Shown here in pieces: positions 13,257 through 24,427 of a DNA stretch of 64,000 nt. The position numbers and the translations under genes were made by a program. Under the pieces are notes generated by a model that was not told the DNA's origin, searched no databases, and saw only the letters and a program-made list of their open reading frames with translations. The stretch covers positions 68,821,751 to 68,885,750 of the forward strand of contig CM077596.1 in the NCBI GenBank assembly GCA_039654915.1. Reading direction: 5' to 3'. Position 1 is the first letter of the stretch, and the number at the start of each line of letters is the position of its first letter. Origin of the DNA: Aquilaria yunnanensis. Its lineage: Eukaryota; Streptophyta; Magnoliopsida; Malvales; Thymelaeaceae.

Positions 13257-14036
13257 GGCAAAAATAATGAATAAACTACTAACATTTTTATGCTAACCCG
13301 ATTTACCTATTAATTTTTTTTTTTTGCCAAATAAACCACTTACGTTTCTGAGTTGGCTCAAATCCACTACTTTTGTAACTTTTTCTGCTAAATCTAACAG
13401 AATCTTAGCATAAAATACAAAGTTTGAATTTTAGCATAAAATATCAAGTTTAGTCTTTACATTTTATATTTCTATTCTCAGTGCCTCTGAAGTTTATTAA
13501 TATAACATTTGAGCCACATTCTTAAAGTCGACATCGATTTTTAGACTCCGTTTGTGGGTAGCAATTGAGATCCTTCTGAACTTGGTGATAGTGGCCTTAA
13601 TGTTCCTCCTCTTACTTTGTCTCATGTTGCATCATAATCTTGCATTAAGCACTAATATGAGCGAGACATTATTTGGGAGTGGCAATGTGGTGCTGAATAC
13701 ATCCCATCTTGGGCAATGAAGATAGTACATTTTAAAGGAGTTAAAAGCGGCAATGAATAGATTGTGTCCAAAAAATATAATTGTGGAAGATGGTGAAAGT
13801 AGCATATTTGAATCGTTTTAAACTAAGTGGAGCTATTTTGTTAATTTTTAAAAATTAATGATAGAGTTTTGTAATATTTCAAGAGCCAAGTGGGTAAATT
13901 GGCATATTTGAATAACATTAATGGTTTACTTAGCTATTTTAAATTATGTCAGTGGTTTATTTGGTCAAAAAAAAATATATTAGTGGTCGATTCGTTCTGG
14001 GTCCAAAACATTAGTGGTTTATTCATTATTTTTGGC
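13257..14036. mobile_element. MULE-type MITE, 780 bp, exact 9-bp TSD
   Basis: The element is flanked by identical TTAACAATT copies (13248-13256 and 14037-14045), the 9-bp duplication expected of Mutator-like elements. The ends are inverted: left GGCAAAAATAATGAATAAAC, right (reverse complement) GCCAAAAATAATGAATAAAC. Further subterminal blocks also match (ATAAACCACTTACG versus ATAAACCACTGACA). The interior has no transposase-like frame. It inserted immediately beside, or within, other MULE-derived DNA. Confidence 0.88.
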
Positions 14037-14448
14037 TTAACAATTTCACATAGGTAATAACTTAATGGGAGAATTAATCTACACTTTTCTTTTTTCATTT
14101 TAAAAAACCTACACTCTGAGCCTGAAACATTATGTTTTTGATAAAATCTAAATTTGGCCTCTTAACTTTAAGTGCTGTCTTAAAGTGGTTCATTAACTTT
14201 TTTTATCCTTTTAAGGTCCCCTAACTTAACTAGTGTATCCTATTTTGATCTTTACCTTCAATTCTGGTGTTATTTTTGACAAAATTTGCCTACATGGCAC
14301 ATGCTACCCTCATGGTGGGTTCTAAACTACCATGTGGATAACTATATTAGAACAACAAGAAACTTCAAGTAAAAATTGACACAAACAAATAATCGTATAG
14401 CCTTTAAAGGTAAATTAGCCCAAAATCAGCTTAAAATCATATTCTTTT

Positions 14449-15727
14449 TGGGTAAATTACACCTGTGGCCCTTAACATTTTATTATTATCCTATTTTAGA
14501 CCCTAACCTCAAAACGTCACATGAAACGTCTTTAATCTCAATTTTTTGTTCCATTTTAGACATTTGGAAGACAGAAAGTGTTAAAAATAACAAAAATGGC
14601 CATATGACATGCCGATTTGGAGCAGTTACCCATGTGACACAATAAATCACCAGCTATAGATGTCTGCAATTGGCTATATCAAACATTTAAGGCTTATGTT
14701 ACAAAAAATGAAGAAATTTAGGGCCTATACAAGGTTAGCCAACATTTTTCCTTCCTTCTTCCTCCCCCGCCGCATCTAGCCCTCATTTGCGTCCTCCAGC
14801 CTCAACTGATTCCGTCTGATTGCTGCCTGATTTCATCTGATTCCAACCTTCAATTTTGTCCAATTCCAACGCTTGATTTTAGCCACGGGTGTAATTTACC
14901 CAAATGTTTCGCTAGGTCAATGGTGGGAGATGGGTCAAGTTGTAGGTCTGGCTTCAATTTGCTGGCCGGACGACTAAACGAAGGACGATGGTTGCTCGGG
15001 CTTCGGTGGCGGTGTTGCGAAATGGGTAAACCAGCGGCAGTTGAGGCAGTAGGCGAACTAGAAACGGCCGATATGGATACAAATCGTCCTTCCCCTCTTC
15101 TTCCTTGGCTTGGCGTAGACAAAGAAGGGGCAATGTCTAAGACGTGTGGTGCAGCATTGGGCGAACTGAGGGCACTCAGCTGAGAAATGGCGGCAGATAG
15201 AGGCTGGAAGGCGAGGAATGTCATGCAATAGGAAAGGTATCCAGAGGTGATGGCGGCAGGCAGAGAAGCTTAGGGTTTTGGGTGAAAAATAGCAAAAAAG
15301 TAGCAAAAATTCAAGAGTTGAAATCGAGGGTTGGAATAGGTCAAAATTGGGCAACAATCAAACGCAATCAACTGAGGCTGGAGGAGACAAGGGAGGGCTG
15401 GAAGCGGCATAAGAGGGAAGAGAAAGGAGAGATGTGGGCTAATCCTATATAGGGTCTAAATTTCTTCATTATTTGTAACATAGGTCCTAAATGTTTGATG
15501 TGGCCAATTGCGGACATCTATAGCTGGTGATTCATTATGCCACATGGGCAACTGCCCAAAGTTGGCATGCCACATGGTCATTTTCATTATTTTTAACACT
15601 TTCCGTCTTCCAAAGGTCTAAAATGAAACAAAAAATTGAGATTGAGGATGTCACATACAAAGTTTTGAGATTATGGTCCAAAATAGGACAATAATAAAAG
15701 GTTAGGGGTCATGGCTGCAATTTACCC
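14449..15727. mobile_element. nested MULE, about 1.28 kb, long TIRs, near-exact 9-bp TSD
   Basis: The inverted repeats (14449 to about 14735 and about 15440-15727) begin GGGTAAATT and share long blocks such as CACCAGCTATAGATGT over about 280 bases. The flanks are TATTCTTTT (14440-14448) and TATTCTTTC (15728-15736), a 9-bp duplication with one mismatch. The GC-rich middle (about 14760-15440) has ORFs on both strands but none resembles a known family. It may be another captured host fragment. It sits just inside the left TIR of the outer Pack-MULE, so it inserted later. Confidence 0.85.
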
Positions 15728-15990
15728 TATTCTTTCTTCTCCCTGTTGCCAACTCTCCCTCGAGACGCCGCTGCCCACTCTCCCTTGATACGCCGCCGCC
15801 CGCCTCTGCCTCTCGCTCTCTCCTTCCCCTGACCCAATCAAGGGCAATCTCCTCTCCGTCTCTCTCTATAGCCACTCAGATTCTCATCGTCTTCTCCACC
15901 TCTCCTTCCTCGTCCGCTCTCCAATTTCAGACGGCGATGAACCTACACGCAATCTGAAGCTTCTTGGTTCACAGCAAAATAAGGAGATAT

Positions 15991-16378
15991 ATAAGGCTGT
16001 CGAATTTCCAGACCGCTGCTTCTTATAGGTTGCTTCCGGCTTTGCTCATGAACACAGTCTTCTGTGTAGCTCTGCTCTTCCGATCTCTGCTTGAAGTCGT
16101 GCGCTTGATCGGGTCTGCTTCCCGCTTCGAGGATGGAATTTCTACTCATCCGGGAGTAGGGGTGATTCTGTTGTTAAAGAAAGAAGGATTTAGATTAGCC
16201 AGTACAAGTTTTTGCGTGACGGCGATGCGGCGGAGTGTTGTGTGTGTTTGTGCCGATTCGAGGAGGAGGCGGAAGTGAGCGAGTTGTTCTGCCGGCATTT
16301 CTTCCACAAAGATTGTTAGACAAGTGGATTGATTGTTACAACAATGTTACGTGCCCTCTCTGTCGATCTATTTGCTAG
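15991..16378 (+). pseudogene. decayed RING-H2 E3 ubiquitin-ligase copy inside the Pack-MULE
   Basis: The stretch at 15997-16100 reads LSNFQTAA then LLPALLMNTVFCVALL, matching the N-terminal hydrophobic segment of small plant RING-H2 proteins of the XERICO/BRH1 type (usual start MGLSNFP). The start codon reads ATA instead of ATG. At 16224-16312 a different frame gives DAAECCVCLCRFEEEAEVSE followed by CRHFFHKDC. After one missing base near 16314 it continues DKWIDCYNNVTCPLCRS. Together these hold the C-x2-C, C-x-H-x2-H-x2-C and C-x2-C ligands of a RING-H2 finger. The copy therefore has a lost start and two frameshifts, one between about 16160 and 16224 and one at about 16314. No introns interrupt it, but these parents are often intronless, so retro-copying cannot be inferred. 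Confidence 0.78.
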
Positions 16379-16838
16379 ATGAGATGGTTAATTTTCAGGT
16401 TTTTGTTTTTGGTTTTTTTTTTCGTCGATCCACTAGACAATTTTAAGGAGAAGATTTGGGGATGGAGAGAGCTAGAGGCGGAGGTGGGCGACGGCATATT
16501 GAGGGAGAGTGGGCCGGAGTGGCGGTGGAGAGGCGGAGGTGGGGATGAAAGTTTAGGGAAGAAGGAAGAATATGTTTTTGGGCTAATGTACATTGAAGTC
16601 CTTATGATTATTTGTTTGTGTTAATTTTAACTTGAAGTTTCTTGTTCTTCAATCACATGGCAGTTTGAAACCCAACATGAGCATAGCAAGTGTCACGTAG
16701 GCAAATTTCATAAAAAATAATGTTAGAATTGACCATAGAAACCGAAATAATACATATTAGTTGAGTTAGGGGACTTTAAGAAAATGAAAAAAAAAATAAG
16801 AAACCACTTTAAGATGGACCAAATTTAAATTTTTCTCG

Positions 16839-17113
16839 TAAATTTGTAAATATAGAAATTATTCGAAAGCAGAAAATTTATAAGAAGTATACTATATTTA
16901 TGGAAAATTGGATTGAAGATGTCATGAAATGAACCTTAAGGTTGATTTGCAAGATTTTGCAAGTCTTACTAGACAATCAAAACATTTTAACCCACTAGTA
17001 TAACAGATAAGTGGAAAATGTTACTATAAGGGGGTAAACTATAGATTTTCTAAAATAAAGAAGGACGAGTGTAGGTAAAGCCAAACCGTCAGGGTTTTTG
17101 TAAGTTTCCCCAA
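16839..17113. repeat. arm of the 27-30 kb MULE family
   Basis: This stretch resembles the right arm of the element at 27246-30112. Examples are GTAAATTTGTAAATATAGAAATT versus the equivalent near 29860, and the terminal GGGTTTTTGTAAGTTTCCC. A weak partner for its outer end lies at about 14060-14130, suggesting that the Pack-MULE inserted into an older copy of that family. Confidence 0.55.
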
Positions 17114-17226
17114 CTTAATTGTTCATTTTAAGCCCACCTAAGTGCTAAAAATAGTATACTTCAAACTTTTCTTTTCCTGTTAGTGGAATAGTAGTTTAAA
17201 CCCTAAACCTCAAACCCTTCTAATAA

Positions 17227-18267
17227 GGCCAAACTATATCTTTAGCCAACAAACTCAGCTAACCAGGACACTGATTCCCTTAAACTTAAACTCGGGGCAA
17301 CTCAGCTTATAAACTTGGTGAAGTGGGTCAGTTAACCATTTTGACCTAAATGTGCCATCATGTGACGTTTAATACCTTAACATCATTTATCCTCTCTCGC
17401 CAAGCCACCATGGGCTAGATTTGGTAATCAAAGGTTAGAAACCATGGTGATCTTCAATAGAGTCAACACGAAATTCATGCCTCCCCTCTCTTTCCTTCAA
17501 CTTCCCCCATATCAAGCTACGGTGCTCCCTCATTTGCCAATGCTCTGGCCTTCTTCAATGCTTTGGTTTGTGCTATTTTCTCAAAGAGGCTACCTCAGCC
17601 TCTTCTCACCAAATTCTGCCATCAATTCTTCCATTGTAGCAACACCGTGGTAGTAGTTGAGTTCAAAACTTACAGCAAGGGATGGGACCAATGCTGGCAC
17701 ATATGGGCATCGACATCAATTACATCAGGTCCTTCAAATGATGGAAAATCCATTCCAATTTCACATGTATAACTCTTATCTCTAGTTTTTTTGGATTTGA
17801 TATTTGGTTGACTTTGGTTCTATTGTCTGAAATCAATTTTTTAGGTGGTAGTGGTTGGAGATGTGTTTCTCAGTTTTTTCCTGATGATGGCTACTATAGC
17901 TCTTTTGTCTGGAGGAAGATGATGGCTCTTTCGTTCAATTTATAAAATCAGGGTAAAGTTGGGAAAGATCATGAAGTTTGGGATAGGCTCTATTAATTTT
18001 TTCTTCTCATGTTGCACAAATAATTGTGGGGTCACTCCCCATAGTTCATTTGAAGTTACATTTATAACCAAAAGGATTTACATGTGTCACTAAATTGCAA
18101 AGAGTAAACATTGTTAAGCGCTTTGAAATCACGTGATGACACATGCAGGTCAAAGGGGTTGACTAACTTACTTTGCCAAGTTTAAGGGCTGAGTTGTCCC
18201 AAGTTCAAGTTTAGGGATGTAAATGTCCTCATTCACTGAGTCAAGGGGCTAAAGATGTATTTTGGCC
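17227..18267. mobile_element. MULE-like element, about 1.04 kb, diverged TIRs
   Basis: The ends are inverted: left GGCCAAACTATATCTTTAGCC, right (reverse complement) GGCCAAAATACATCTTTAGCC. Matching continues for about 150 bases (CTTAAACTT, GACAACTCAG-like and TGTGCCATCATGTGA-like blocks). The GGCCAAAA ends are shared with the element at 22284-23111. No target duplication is evident (TTCTAATAA versus CAATCAACC). The middle has short open frames without recognisable homology and no transposase. Confidence 0.7.
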
Positions 18268-18738
18268 CAATCAACCTGGCGTGTAGCCCAATCATATCAC
18301 TTGACCCTCACATTAACGAAAAAGGAAAGCTGACATAATGCCGTTTGAAGGTACAAAATTTGAAAAAAGAGAAAAAACTGGGAACAGAAGTGTAAAAGGA
18401 ATCGAATATCCTAATTGAATAGATAATACAGCTGGTAAATCCAGTCTAGAAAATTATACATCAAAAGCTTTCGCTAAAACCTTCAGACCGTTGATTGAAA
18501 GATTAACTGATGAACAATACTATGTTGATCTAATAGAAGCCAAAAAAGCAATTCTCGATAAGTGACCTTTACCCTACACTCGTTTCTTTTTTTCCCCGGC
18601 AGACCACTATTTCTCTTACACAGTAGCCTTTCCAGTAAAATCAAATCAGACCTTTAATAGAACAAAATATTGCAACCGTATACCGTGTGATTTGCCGTCA
18701 TGCACCAAGGACCCTGTGGACCATCCGCTCGCCTTCAC
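18268..18738. other. 3' flank of the MFSD5-like gene
   Basis: A-rich sequence containing the likely 3' UTR of the minus-strand transporter gene. No gene or repeat recognised. Confidence 0.5.
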
Positions 18739-21600
18739 TTAAATATTTAGAGGCTCTGCCTCTGAGTCCCTTTCTTTCATTGCTGTCCAGTTTTCTGACT
18801 CTGAAACAAGTTATGTAACCATCAAGAGCTAAACAACTGATGTAAAAGGATAGACAAATGCCAACAACAAATGAGCACAAAAAGAGAATAAAGCACAGCA
18901 AAGTGGGAAGTGACTCTTGTACGCACTTGGCTTGTCCGAGATTGCCATGAGCCGCCTTTGCAAGATAGATGCCACAAACAGGAAAATTGAGCACATACCG
19001 AACATAACAGTGATAGGGAATGCATCAACCTTCAAGGTAAAAATTTAAAAAGGTGATAAGCAAGTAGAAAGAAGAAGCACACAGAGCAACATATATCAAT
19101 GCAAAGTTTGAGGGAGCCTGTCACACACATTGTATAGCACAATGCACACAAAAATGTTGAGAGGAATGCGGAAGAAGTTCATTATAGTGCTTCTAGCCTC
19201 CTCAGGAATATATTGAGACCTCATCTTCATAATCGATGGCCAGAATATACCAACACAAGCCTCAAAGGTGCAGAAGCCAAGAAGCTGAAGCCAACCGGCG
19301 AATGACATGCTTCCACCTTTCACCTTTGAAGGTGCTACAAGGAACTATTATAGATTTCCAGTCAGATTACTTGGGTGGAAAACACTCAAGAGCAATAGAA
19401 GAAATACGGTTGCAGTACATACACTTGCTATGATTGGAAGCAGTAGAGAGACAGAAGAGACTACGAAAACAATCTGCATGTAGCTCTCTACCCTAGGTGA
19501 TGAGCGGGCCATCAAACGAGATGCAAGGGAGCTTCCCAACATTGAAGCCAACATAAATGTGGCAAAAATAAAGCCATGAGGAATGTCCTCATCGTTTGGG
19601 CTCAAAGCTGGGGTCCAAAGGAAAACAAATGTATACATTGAACCTTCAAAGAGAGACTGGATAGCGCCCAGCAGGGCAATTTTCTCATCTGAAGGAATTA
19701 ATGAAACATGTCAGCATACAAAAAGCATAAAATTCAAACTCAATGAAAAAATATTAAGCATGCATGATGGAGAAAGGTAGGGTGGGCCAGCAAAATGATA
19801 TATATATTAGTGTGATGTGGCATTGAAACTTACCAGAAGCTATTGCAACAGCAGCACCCCTGAACTGAGAGAGAAGATCCTTGCTTTCTGAAGGGTCTCC
19901 ATAATTCTCGGTCCATGACGACATGATAATAGCCATACCAATAGCAAGGAAGCATGCAGCAGCGTCAAATGGGGCCACAGGTCCAAGAGAGAAGGTGTCA
20001 ACAAGTAGATTACCAAACAAGCCAGACAAAATAGCGACAAGACCATTCCCCAGAAATATTGCCTTGGAAAATGTCAATGACAGCCACTGCTGGTCAAAGC
20101 CCCTCTGCAGCAATTCAGAAAACATAGAAAATGAGACCATTTGCAAGTGAAATGGCTTCAGGATGGAACCAATTCTTTTAAATATAAAATTCAATCTGAA
20201 GCAACCTAAAGGCACACAGGCTTGCACTCAGCCAAAACAAAAATGTCGAAGAAATTTATAACATGTAGAAGTTCCCATTCTAAATTAAAATTAGCACGAA
20301 GAAGTCAAGCCTCACCTTATTGTGTTCTGCAACGAGCCATGACTCAAATGCTGAAAACAGGAGGGAAGTAGCAATACCTCCCAAAACACGGCCTACCATC
20401 AACACTTTGTATTGTGGAGAATGCTTGGTAATACAGCTCAATGTATAAGTTATGCAATAAGTAATGCATGCCCTCTTACGGCCCCTGAATCAAAGTACAA
20501 AAGTGATATCTATGCAGACCATTTTTCAACAAATTTAACTAAATAAAAATGAAATAACGCCATGATATGATGGCAAAATGTGTTTATAGAAAATGCTTAC
20601 TGTTTGTCAGCGAGAGATCCCACAATTGTTCCAAACAACATAGATGATCCAAAGCCAGCAATAAAAAGCTGCCCAATCTCTCCTTTCCCAAATCCATAAG
20701 TGCTGTACAGATAGTATACATAAGGACCTTGTAGCCAGTCTCCAGCTAGTGCAGATCAATAGGGACAAAAAAAAAAAGTCAGAAAGAAAACAAAATAAAT
20801 CTGACAAAGCAACAAAAACGTGAATCATAGATTTAGGAATAATCAACTAAACAAGAGATTAACTTCGCACCACGGTCCAGCCACCATCTTCAATAAGTGA
20901 AATTCATCAAGATTGCATTTTTAAGCAATTAACCATCAAATCAAAACAGCAATCGGTATAAACCATCAAGGGGGAAATAAATATTCCATAGGGAGCGTAA
21001 AATATGAAGCATAACCAAGCTTGGATATTACACTTCCTGATCTCACCGTCGGATCCACACCAAATTAGACCGAACAATGCATGTTCACCATAGACAAGCA
21101 GTTCAATATTCGACCCCAGTCAAAACTAGAATCAATACTCTCATATGAAGAGAGGACCAGAATTATGCACTGCATTTATTCCAAGTCCTTTTTCTCATTT
21201 CCCACGAGCTAAATCGGAGCTCTATCCCTCGCTTCTCCCTCAAATCAGGGAAACATTTCAATATGGTTTCGTGAAGAAGCTATCAAAACAAGAAATAATC
21301 AATGAAACGCCCCAATTAAGGCCGAATTGAGGAAATGCACAGCTGGATCCACATAATTGGCACGCAAAACCAAGATTGGGAATGAATAGGCACTCGGCAT
21401 TGAAGAGATCTAAGGCGAAGAAGAGAGTAGAATGAGAAGAGAATAGTACCCATCATGAGAGAGTAGACGACGAGGTAATTGTTCTTGAAGGAATTGAAAG
21501 CGGGGGAGGTGTTGATCCGATCCTTGTTGGTCTTACTAAGCTCGAGAGCGGCGACCACCGCGGCCAACCCGCCGAACACCATGAAGTAGAAGAGCTCCAT
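18739..21600 (-). CDS. MFSD5-like major facilitator (molybdate-anion transporter-like)
   Basis: Eight exons, read on the minus strand: 21600-21450, 20745-20601, 20484-20316, 20104-19834, 19688-19423, 19344-19129, 19029-18927 and 18800-18739. They join with matching phases and GT-AG borders into 460 codons plus TAA. The protein begins MELFYFMVFGGLAAVVAALE and ends KSENWTAMKERDSEAEPLNI. Landmarks of the plant MFSD5/molybdate-anion transporter family are AGDWLQGPYVYYLYSTYGFG, the intracellular loop LADKQGRKRACITYCITY, and LGPVAPFDAAACFLAIG. About twelve hydrophobic segments are expected, consistent with a membrane transporter. Algal and animal relatives (MOT2/MFSD5) import molybdate; the substrate of this plant branch is less certain. 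The last intron uses donor GTGCGT at 18926-18921, chosen because it gives the expected tail. The gene looks intact. Confidence 0.93.
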
Positions 21601-21910
21601 CGCCGTCGCCCACTGCTCCGACTTTTGAGAAGAGAGTGAGATTTAAAAGCTGCTGCCTGCGGATGTGAAATGAAATGTTGCTTTTGCACAGTGAGATTCT
21701 TTAGAGCAGCGAAAAAAACAGCGCTCTCAAGGAACTGGGCGATGATTCCCTGCGACGCACTTTGCGTGTGCTCTTCATGATTATGCCTCAACCTTTGGTG
21801 CCGTACGGTCAAAAGTCAAGGCCACAGGTGTTCGGGGCGTGAGACTAGAGAGAGTGCTGAGATTTCTGGTTCAGAGGATAGAAGCTCAGCGCGTTTTCAT
21901 TTGATGCAGA

Positions 21911-21920
21911 GCCACGTGGC
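21911..21920. promoter_or_regulatory. perfect palindromic G-box GCCACGTGGC
   Basis: A 10-bp palindrome with CACGTG core lies about 310 bases upstream of the MFSD5-like start codon. G-boxes bind plant bZIP and bHLH factors in light and abscisic-acid responses. Its position in a compact promoter is suggestive. Occupancy is not shown by sequence. Confidence 0.5.
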
Positions 21921-22283
21921 AAGATTTGAGAGGTCTCGTTTTTTATAATAGACGGGCGAGGTGTCGGTGGGTGAGATAGCTAGAGCGGTGGACTGAAGGC
22001 TGTATTAATAAAATCACTATTTGGATCTCCACCCATGCTACCGCCCAAAACCAATTTGTCTGGGCCGTTTACGTTCTGGGGCCCAGGCAATTTTTTATTT
22101 TTTATTTTTTCTTTCCTTTTATAAATAAAATAAGTCTGGCAATCAAATCTGTTAAAATACAAACCGTTAATACCACTTAGTAAAAGATAAAGGACAGATA
22201 CTAGTCATTGAATCTGACACTATATCACTTAAAATAATGACCCTTCAACTTTTACTTTCTTAGATAAGTCACAATAAAATATA

Positions 22284-23111
22284 GGCCAAAATTCGTGGTT
22301 GGTCCTCCAACTTGGCAAACTCACACAAGTTAGTCCTCTATCTTTAACTCGGTGCGAGTTAGTCCCTTAACTTCGAAAAAGTTAGCAAGTTAGTCCAAAA
22401 TAGATGGTAGACCATACGGTGTTAAATTTTTGCTGATGTGGCAGGGGCATCTCTGTTTTCCTTTCCTGCCTCCACCAAACTCGCCGTCTCTCTTCCCTTC
22501 TGTCGAATCGAACCTCAGACGGATCCTATTTGCCTCATCGCCTCCATGGAATCCAACTCCTTCGTCGAATCTAATTCGTCTCCTCACCTCTGTGAAATCT
22601 GATTTGCCTCCTCGCCTCCATCAAATCTGATTCCTTCATCGAATCCAATTCGCCTCCTCGCCTCCATAAAATTTGATTCGCTCCACACCTCCATTGAATC
22701 CAACTCCTCCGTCGGATCGCCCTCCTTGCCAATTCTCCACTTCTCGCCCCTCGCTGATTCACCACCACCCTCATACGGCCTCGCGTGTTGTAATCCTATC
22801 TCACCTCTCCTCTCTTAGGTTTCACGCATTGCAATCCCATCTTATCCATCACCGATTCACTGCCGCTCTCCGCTTGCCAAATCTGGAAATTATCAATTCT
22901 GTGAAACTAGGACTTTTGATAACCCCCCACACGGTGTTACCTCACATGGACGCTTTCCATCCCACATAAGACTAGCTCGCTTAATTTAGCAAAGTTGAGG
23001 GACCAAAATGCTTAATCTGCTAAGTTAAAGGACTAACTTGCACTGAGTTAAAGATAAAGGACTAACTCGTGTGAGTTTGCTAAGTTGGAGGACTAACCAC
23101 ACATTTTGGCC
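22284..23111. mobile_element. MULE-type element, 828 bp, exact 9-bp TSD
   Basis: Identical TAAAATATA copies flank it (22275-22283 and 23112-23120). The inverted ends begin GGCCAAAATTCGTGGTTGGTCC on the left and GGCCAAAATGTGTGGTTAGTCC on the right, and continue for about 110 bases with repeated TTAGTCC blocks. The GC-rich core (about 22440-22900) is built from imperfect tandem units of the type CCTCGCCTCCAT...GAATCCAATTCG. No transposase is seen. It lies between the transporter and MYG1-like genes. Confidence 0.9.
22530..22715. repeat. degenerate tandem repeats in the MULE core
   Basis: Units combining CGCCTCCAT with TCGAATCCAATTCG recur about four times, with variable length between roughly 28 and 46 bases. 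The array translates on both strands into low-complexity frames, which I do not call genes. Confidence 0.65.
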
Positions 23112-23120
23112 TAAAATATA

Positions 23121-23825
23121 TTTATTACATGGTCTTTCAATATATTTATCACATGAGCTATTAAGGTACGATTCATAAAGCATAAATGCAAACGTGTTAA
23201 ACATAATGATCAAAATCGAGAATAAAGGCAGTGATATGAGGTAAAATATTTCGAAATTATGAAATTTTTTAGGAACTATTATTTTTAAGCAAGAGAAGTA
23301 TTACTTGAATTGGATCACTTGACGAGATGTGTGATTTCAATCAAAAACTTATATTGGGCATACAATTGCAATCGAGCAGGGGGATTTAAGGTTGAAACAT
23401 CCATGTTCATAAAATAGAGATGATGCATAAAATGAAGAACGGTTATGGAGATGTATGGGACAGAGATGTTAGCAGTAGTGTGCAATAGGGGCCAACTGGT
23501 GGAGGAGCATATTTCAGTGGCTGCTTAGGTAGTAATGGGGGAAGAGGAAACAGAGGGAACGTGCAAGGTTGGATTGGAGGTTTCAAGGAATTGAGTAAGA
23601 GTCAAGATTCTGCAACCCATTAAACTAAAGTAGCATTTATTTGAAGACTTTAGGGTTGGTAGTTAATAGGAGTGAGAAGGTCACAACGCAATAGTCGCAC
23701 AATTTGATATTATTAAGTCCAAACCGTGAGACTTTCTGGTGCACAAACACCAAACATTTGAATCCGGGGTCTTACTTAGCTTATACATAAGGCACGTGAA
23801 GGTCTATTCAGAAATGCGGCTCAGT

Positions 23826-23870
<45 letters not shown>

Positions 23871-24427
23871 TTTTTTTTTTTTTGTTAAAAGGGAACAAAC
23901 TCAAGGCTGTTCTCAAGTTTCAACAACAATAAGCTTGGGCTCTCCGGCATTATTGGGCGGCAATAATGACATTGTATGACATTGTCCAGGATATGGTTTT
24001 GGGTAGGCTTGCCAAGAGAACCGATCATTTCCAATTCAGCCATCCGAACAGAAACTCCGTTAAAGATCAAAAGGGTGATCTCATTCTCAACCAGTCAGCT
24101 GCCGCCTGCCGCTATCCTAATAGGCAAAGATATTGTACTCCATTATATAGCTCACCAAATAAAGAGCTTCTTGCTGAAACAAAGTTCTCCCATGTCATCT
24201 GGAATCCTGCCACAGAAAACTTCCCCAGCAATGAGTCTAAGCATCAGGTACAAAGCTGTTCTTTAAGCAATCAACTAAGCTGGTAAGCCACGATCCCTGG
24301 GTCAACCTGCTAAAAGTTGTGCCCTAATGCTCTTGGGGGAAATTCTGACCACATTGCTAATCTATGTTTCCAACATTGTGGGAAAAGTTCAAATGTAACA
24401 GTTTCTGCTGCACAGTGGTTCAACCAT
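23121..24427. other. intergenic downstream of the MYG1-like gene
   Basis: Mostly featureless AT-rich DNA. It includes a long (CT)n tract at 23828-23867 followed by a T tract. The right 400 bases are probably the 3' UTR of the minus-strand MYG1-like gene. Confidence 0.5.
23828..23867. repeat. (CT)n microsatellite
   Basis: About twenty uninterrupted CT units followed by TTG and a T tract. Confidence 0.95.

Larger units (their letters stand above)
14140..16838. mobile_element. Pack-MULE-type element carrying a RING-H2 gene copy, with a nested MULE
   Basis: The terminal inverted repeats are about 14140-14421 and 16569-16838. They match over about 270 bases with moderate divergence (for example AAATTTGG near each end and ACAAACAAATAATC in the inner part). 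Between them lie a second MULE (14449-15727) and a degraded RING-H2 ubiquitin-ligase gene (about 15991-16378). Carrying a host gene fragment between MULE TIRs is the definition of a Pack-MULE. No clear 9-bp target duplication was found at the outer ends, so they may be off by several bases. No transposase is present. Confidence 0.75.

Noticed and set aside
14850..15357. Open frames on both strands in the core of the nested MULE
   Set aside because: They lie between TIRs, overlap in opposite directions and match nothing I recognise. Possibly captured DNA, but not supported as a gene.
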